The notes below the pieces were generated by a model, which was not told the DNA's origin, made no database searches, and was given only the letters and a program-made list of their open reading frames with translations. DNA of 64,000 bases from Oleidesulfovibrio alaskensis DSM 16109. Lineage in GTDB: Bacteria; Desulfobacterota; Desulfovibrionia; Desulfovibrionales; Desulfovibrionaceae. Below are positions 61,843 to 64,000 of this stretch, piece after piece. The stretch is taken from positions 186,001 through 250,000 of the forward strand of contig NZ_KI519494.1 of assembly GCF_000482745.1 (NCBI RefSeq). Reading direction: 5' to 3'. Position numbers and translations under genes: made by a program. Each line of letters begins with the position of its first letter. Positions within the stretch are counted from its first letter, which is position 1.

Positions 61843-63480
61843 CTACCAGAACTTGCGCCTCCCGAAGGTTCTGTCCAGTACAGGTTTGCGCTTCACCCGG
61901 AAGCGTACCTGCTGCTTGGGAATACCCAGCGTAAATTCCTGCGGGCCGGAGTATTCTTTGAGCCCTTTGTGCAGTGAATAGCACATGCCGAGCAGGATGA
62001 CCGCAAAAGGCAGCCCCGTGGTGATGGTGGCTGTCTGCAGCGCCACCAGTCCGCCGCCCATCAGCAGCACCGCGGCCACAACGCCTTCGAGCAACGCCCA
62101 GAAAAGGCGTGAAAGAACAGGCGGGTTGGGGTCTCCGCCCGAAGTTATGATGTCAATGACCATGGAGCCGGAGTCGGAAGAGGTCACAAAGAAGGTTATG
62201 ACCACCACGATGCCCAGAAAGCAGGTGACAGAGCTGAGCGGGAAGTTTTCCAGCATGACGAAAAGGGATACCGGCAGGTTTTCCTGCACGGCGGTGGCAA
62301 TGCCGCCTGCCCCGAACATTTCGATGTTCAGTGCTGTGTTGCCGAAGATGGTGATCCACAGAAACGTGATGAACGTGGGTACCAGCATGACTCCCATGAT
62401 GAATTCGCGGATGGTGCGCCCGAAAGATACCCGGGCGATGAACATGCCTACAAAAGGTGACCAGGCGATCCACCAGGCCCAGTAAAAAATGGTCCAGCCG
62501 TGCTGCCATTCGGTATGTTCATATGTCTCGTTCCATGTGGAAAGCTGCGGCAGAAACTGAATGTAATAGCCTATGTTTTCCAGTGTGGCGTTAAGGATGA
62601 AAAGCGTGGGACCGAGAAAAAGCACAAACAGCGCCAGCATGCCGGCAAGAACGATGTTGATCTCACTCAGCCGGCGGATGCCTTTGTCAAGACCCGCGAC
62701 GACACTCCATGTGGCAACAGCGGTGATGGCCGCAATAAGAATGACCTGAATGCCCGTGGACTGTCCGATACCCCACAGATGGTCCAGTCCCGCATTGACC
62801 TGCTTGACTCCCAGACCCAGCGACGTGGCCACCCCGAACAGGGTTGCCACCGTGGCCATGATATCGATGGCGTTGCCCACAGGGCCGTAAATCCGCTCGC
62901 CCAGCACGGGGTAGAATGCGGTCCGGATGGAAAGGGGCAGACCTTTGTTGAATGAAAAAAAGGCCAGCGACAGGGCGACAACGCTATACACAGCCCACGG
63001 ATGCAGGCCCCAGTGCAGAAACGTGATGTCCATGGCTTTGCGGGCGGCTTCCGTTGTTCCCGGTTCTGTCAGCGGATTGGCAACATAGTGGAACATGGGT
63101 TCTGCCACTCCGTAAAACAGCAGGCCGATGCCCATGCCAGCGGAAAACAGCATGGCAAACCACGCCATGGTGGAAAATTCTGGCTCGGCATCGGGACCGC
63201 CCAGTCGGATGTCTCCGTAGCGGCTGACAGTAAGCAGCAGAACAAACAGCAGTACAATGTTCATCGTGGCGATGAAGAACCAGCCCGTGTAGGTGGACAT
63301 GTAGGACTGCATCGTCTGGAATACGTCGCCAAGAAAATGCTGGAAAACTAAGGTGATGCCGACGAAGAGGAAGATAAGCCCCGCGGAGCCGAAAAAGACC
63401 CACGGATGTACTTCCAGATGAAACCAGCTCGGTTTCGTATCTGCTTCAGGAGTGGAGTTTTTGTTGCTTTGTTCGTTCAC
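61843..63480 (-). CDS. BCCT-family betaine/carnitine/choline transporter
   Basis: From GTG 63480 (AAGGA nearby) this gives 545 residues; an ATG at 63516 would add 12. Twelve membrane segments follow the BCCT pattern: AWFAMLFSAGMGIGLLFYGV (glycine-rich segment, about 103-122), FLHWGLHPWAVYSVVALSLA (about 157-176), and the signature Trp-rich WTIFYWAWWIAWSPFVGMFI (about 330-349), the betaine-binding aromatic box. It should take up betaine-like osmolytes with Na+ or H+. It is upstream of the ProX-like gene on the same strand. Confidence 0.93.
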   Translation of the reverse strand: MNEQSNKNSTPEADTKPSWFHLEVHPWVFFGSAGLIFLFVGITLVFQHFLGDVFQTMQSYMSTYTGWFFIATMNIVLLFVLLLTVSRYGDIRLGGPDAEPEFSTMAWFAMLFSAGMGIGLLFYGVAEPMFHYVANPLTEPGTTEAARKAMDITFLHWGLHPWAVYSVVALSLAFFSFNKGLPLSIRTAFYPVLGERIYGPVGNAIDIMATVATLFGVATSLGLGVKQVNAGLDHLWGIGQSTGIQVILIAAITAVATWSVVAGLDKGIRRLSEINIVLAGMLALFVLFLGPTLFILNATLENIGYYIQFLPQLSTWNETYEHTEWQHGWTIFYWAWWIAWSPFVGMFIARVSFGRTIREFIMGVMLVPTFITFLWITIFGNTALNIEMFGAGGIATAVQENLPVSLFVMLENFPLSSVTCFLGIVVVITFFVTSSDSGSMVIDIITSGGDPNPPVLSRLFWALLEGVVAAVLLMGGGLVALQTATITTGLPFAVILLGMCYSLHKGLKEYSGPQEFTLGIPKQQVRFRVKRKPVLDRTFGRRKFW

Positions 63481-63768
63481 AGTCTCATCCTTGTGTAGGG
63501 GGCGGCCGTCCGGCACGCTCCGTTCAGCACGGAGCGCATCCTGCCCGGCGTAAACCGGAATAAGCCGGTACGTATCCCGTCACGCAGTTGCGGTTGCGAA
63601 AACGACTATCCCCCGAAATGTTTTTGGTGGTTTTTAGGCCAAAAATAATACGTCAAAGCAGGCCTGCCGTCAAAGCTGCGGCCGGATAATTGTCAAACCA
63701 TCCGGTGAGGCATGACGGACCGTAAGAGAAACAATCAGGTGCAGGGCAAAAAAGCTGTGCCGTGATGC

Positions 63769-64000
63769 TTAGATATTGCGGATAATGAGTATGATTGCGC
63801 TTAACGCGGAAACAAGGAATACCACCGGCCGGGTGTAGCCCGCGTCGCACAGTGCCGCGGCACGGCGCGAGGCCAGATAGCCCAGTGCCACAGCGGGAGC
63901 CAGCATCAGCGCTACTGTCAGTTCGCGTTGGCCTATTTTACCCACATAGGCCAGTGCCGCCTGAGCCATGATAATGGAAATGAGACCTACAAACGCCAGC
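63769..64000 (-). CDS. TSUP-family (TauE/SafE) permease, C-terminal part (gene continues beyond window)
   Basis: The frame is open to the window edge, and the visible 76 residues are the C-terminus. Two membrane helices are seen (ELTVALMLAPAVALGYLAS and the final VVFLVSALSAIILIIRNI), with the RPVVFLVSALSA pattern near the end typical of TSUP permeases, which move sulfite, sulfoacetate or related anions. An internal ATG at 63969 is not the true start. The upstream part lies outside this window. Confidence 0.78.
   Translation of the reverse strand, partial: LAFVGLISIIMAQAALAYVGKIGQRELTVALMLAPAVALGYLASRRAAALCDAGYTRPVVFLVSALSAIILIIRNI

Noticed and set aside
1..64000. CRISPR arrays
   Set aside because: No regularly spaced direct repeats were seen; the only repeats are the degenerate GGATTG units and terminators.

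Overview
The window looks like chromosomal DNA of a Desulfovibrio-like sulfate reducer (Desulfobacterota; an Oleidesulfovibrio/Desulfovibrio relative is my best guess). The left third is acquired accessory DNA joined to a more uniform core. The taxonomic guess rests on protein style only: rubrerythrin, an orphan TupA-like protein, C-P lyase operon layout, panF/yhdT pair and LuxP. No rRNA or tRNA gene is present to confirm it.

Bases 1 to about 21,100 are accessory. They begin with phage-like genes: the end of a tail-type protein, a small unknown protein, and a four-gene cassette of glutamine-synthetase-fold amidoligase, DUF5049-type protein, class II glutamine amidotransferase and AIG2/gamma-glutamylcyclotransferase. 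A four-helix-bundle (23S intervening-sequence-type) gene bracketed by degenerate inverted repeats sits inside this cassette, and an apparently empty pair of the same repeats forms the end of the amidoligase gene. From 4,089 to 17,477 runs an eight-gene same-strand operon with every junction overlapping: TetR regulator, TolC-like lipoprotein, membrane-fusion protein, patatin-like lipase, small membrane protein, RND pump, membrane-HD protein and a 1503-residue acyl-CoA dehydratase activase. Decayed genes, a Fic gene with a disturbed 5' end and a broken IS3-family element (IS407-like) close the block.

Bases 21,300-31,540 carry a sigma-54-dependent activator, divergent from a probable heme/metal-chelate uptake operon: cytosolic binding-protein-like protein, TonB receptor, Opp/Yej-type binding protein and two permeases. 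A good -24/-12 promoter lies in front of it. No ATPase gene follows; an eroded IS2-like remnant abuts the last permease stop codon. GFA-family and rubrerythrin genes follow.

Bases 33,371-44,464 hold a complete phosphonate (C-P lyase) locus: phnCDE on the minus strand, a divergent phnF regulator, then phnGHIJKLM, a DUF1045 2H-phosphoesterase and phnN. PhnP is absent, and the DUF1045 protein may stand in for it. Next come yhdT-panF (pantothenate uptake) and a glycan-synthesis group: GT2, flippase-like membrane protein, methyltransferase, asparagine-synthase-type amidotransferase, GT4 and a polytopic membrane protein.

The right end is rich in periplasmic binding and sensing proteins: a DsrE-like exported protein, a LuxP-type AI-2 binding protein with its ligand residues kept, an orphan TupA-like protein, a dCache-GGDEF diguanylate cyclase, a trypsin-fold protein whose catalytic serine position is lysine, a glycine-betaine-type binding protein, a BCCT transporter, and the end of a TSUP permease cut by the window edge.
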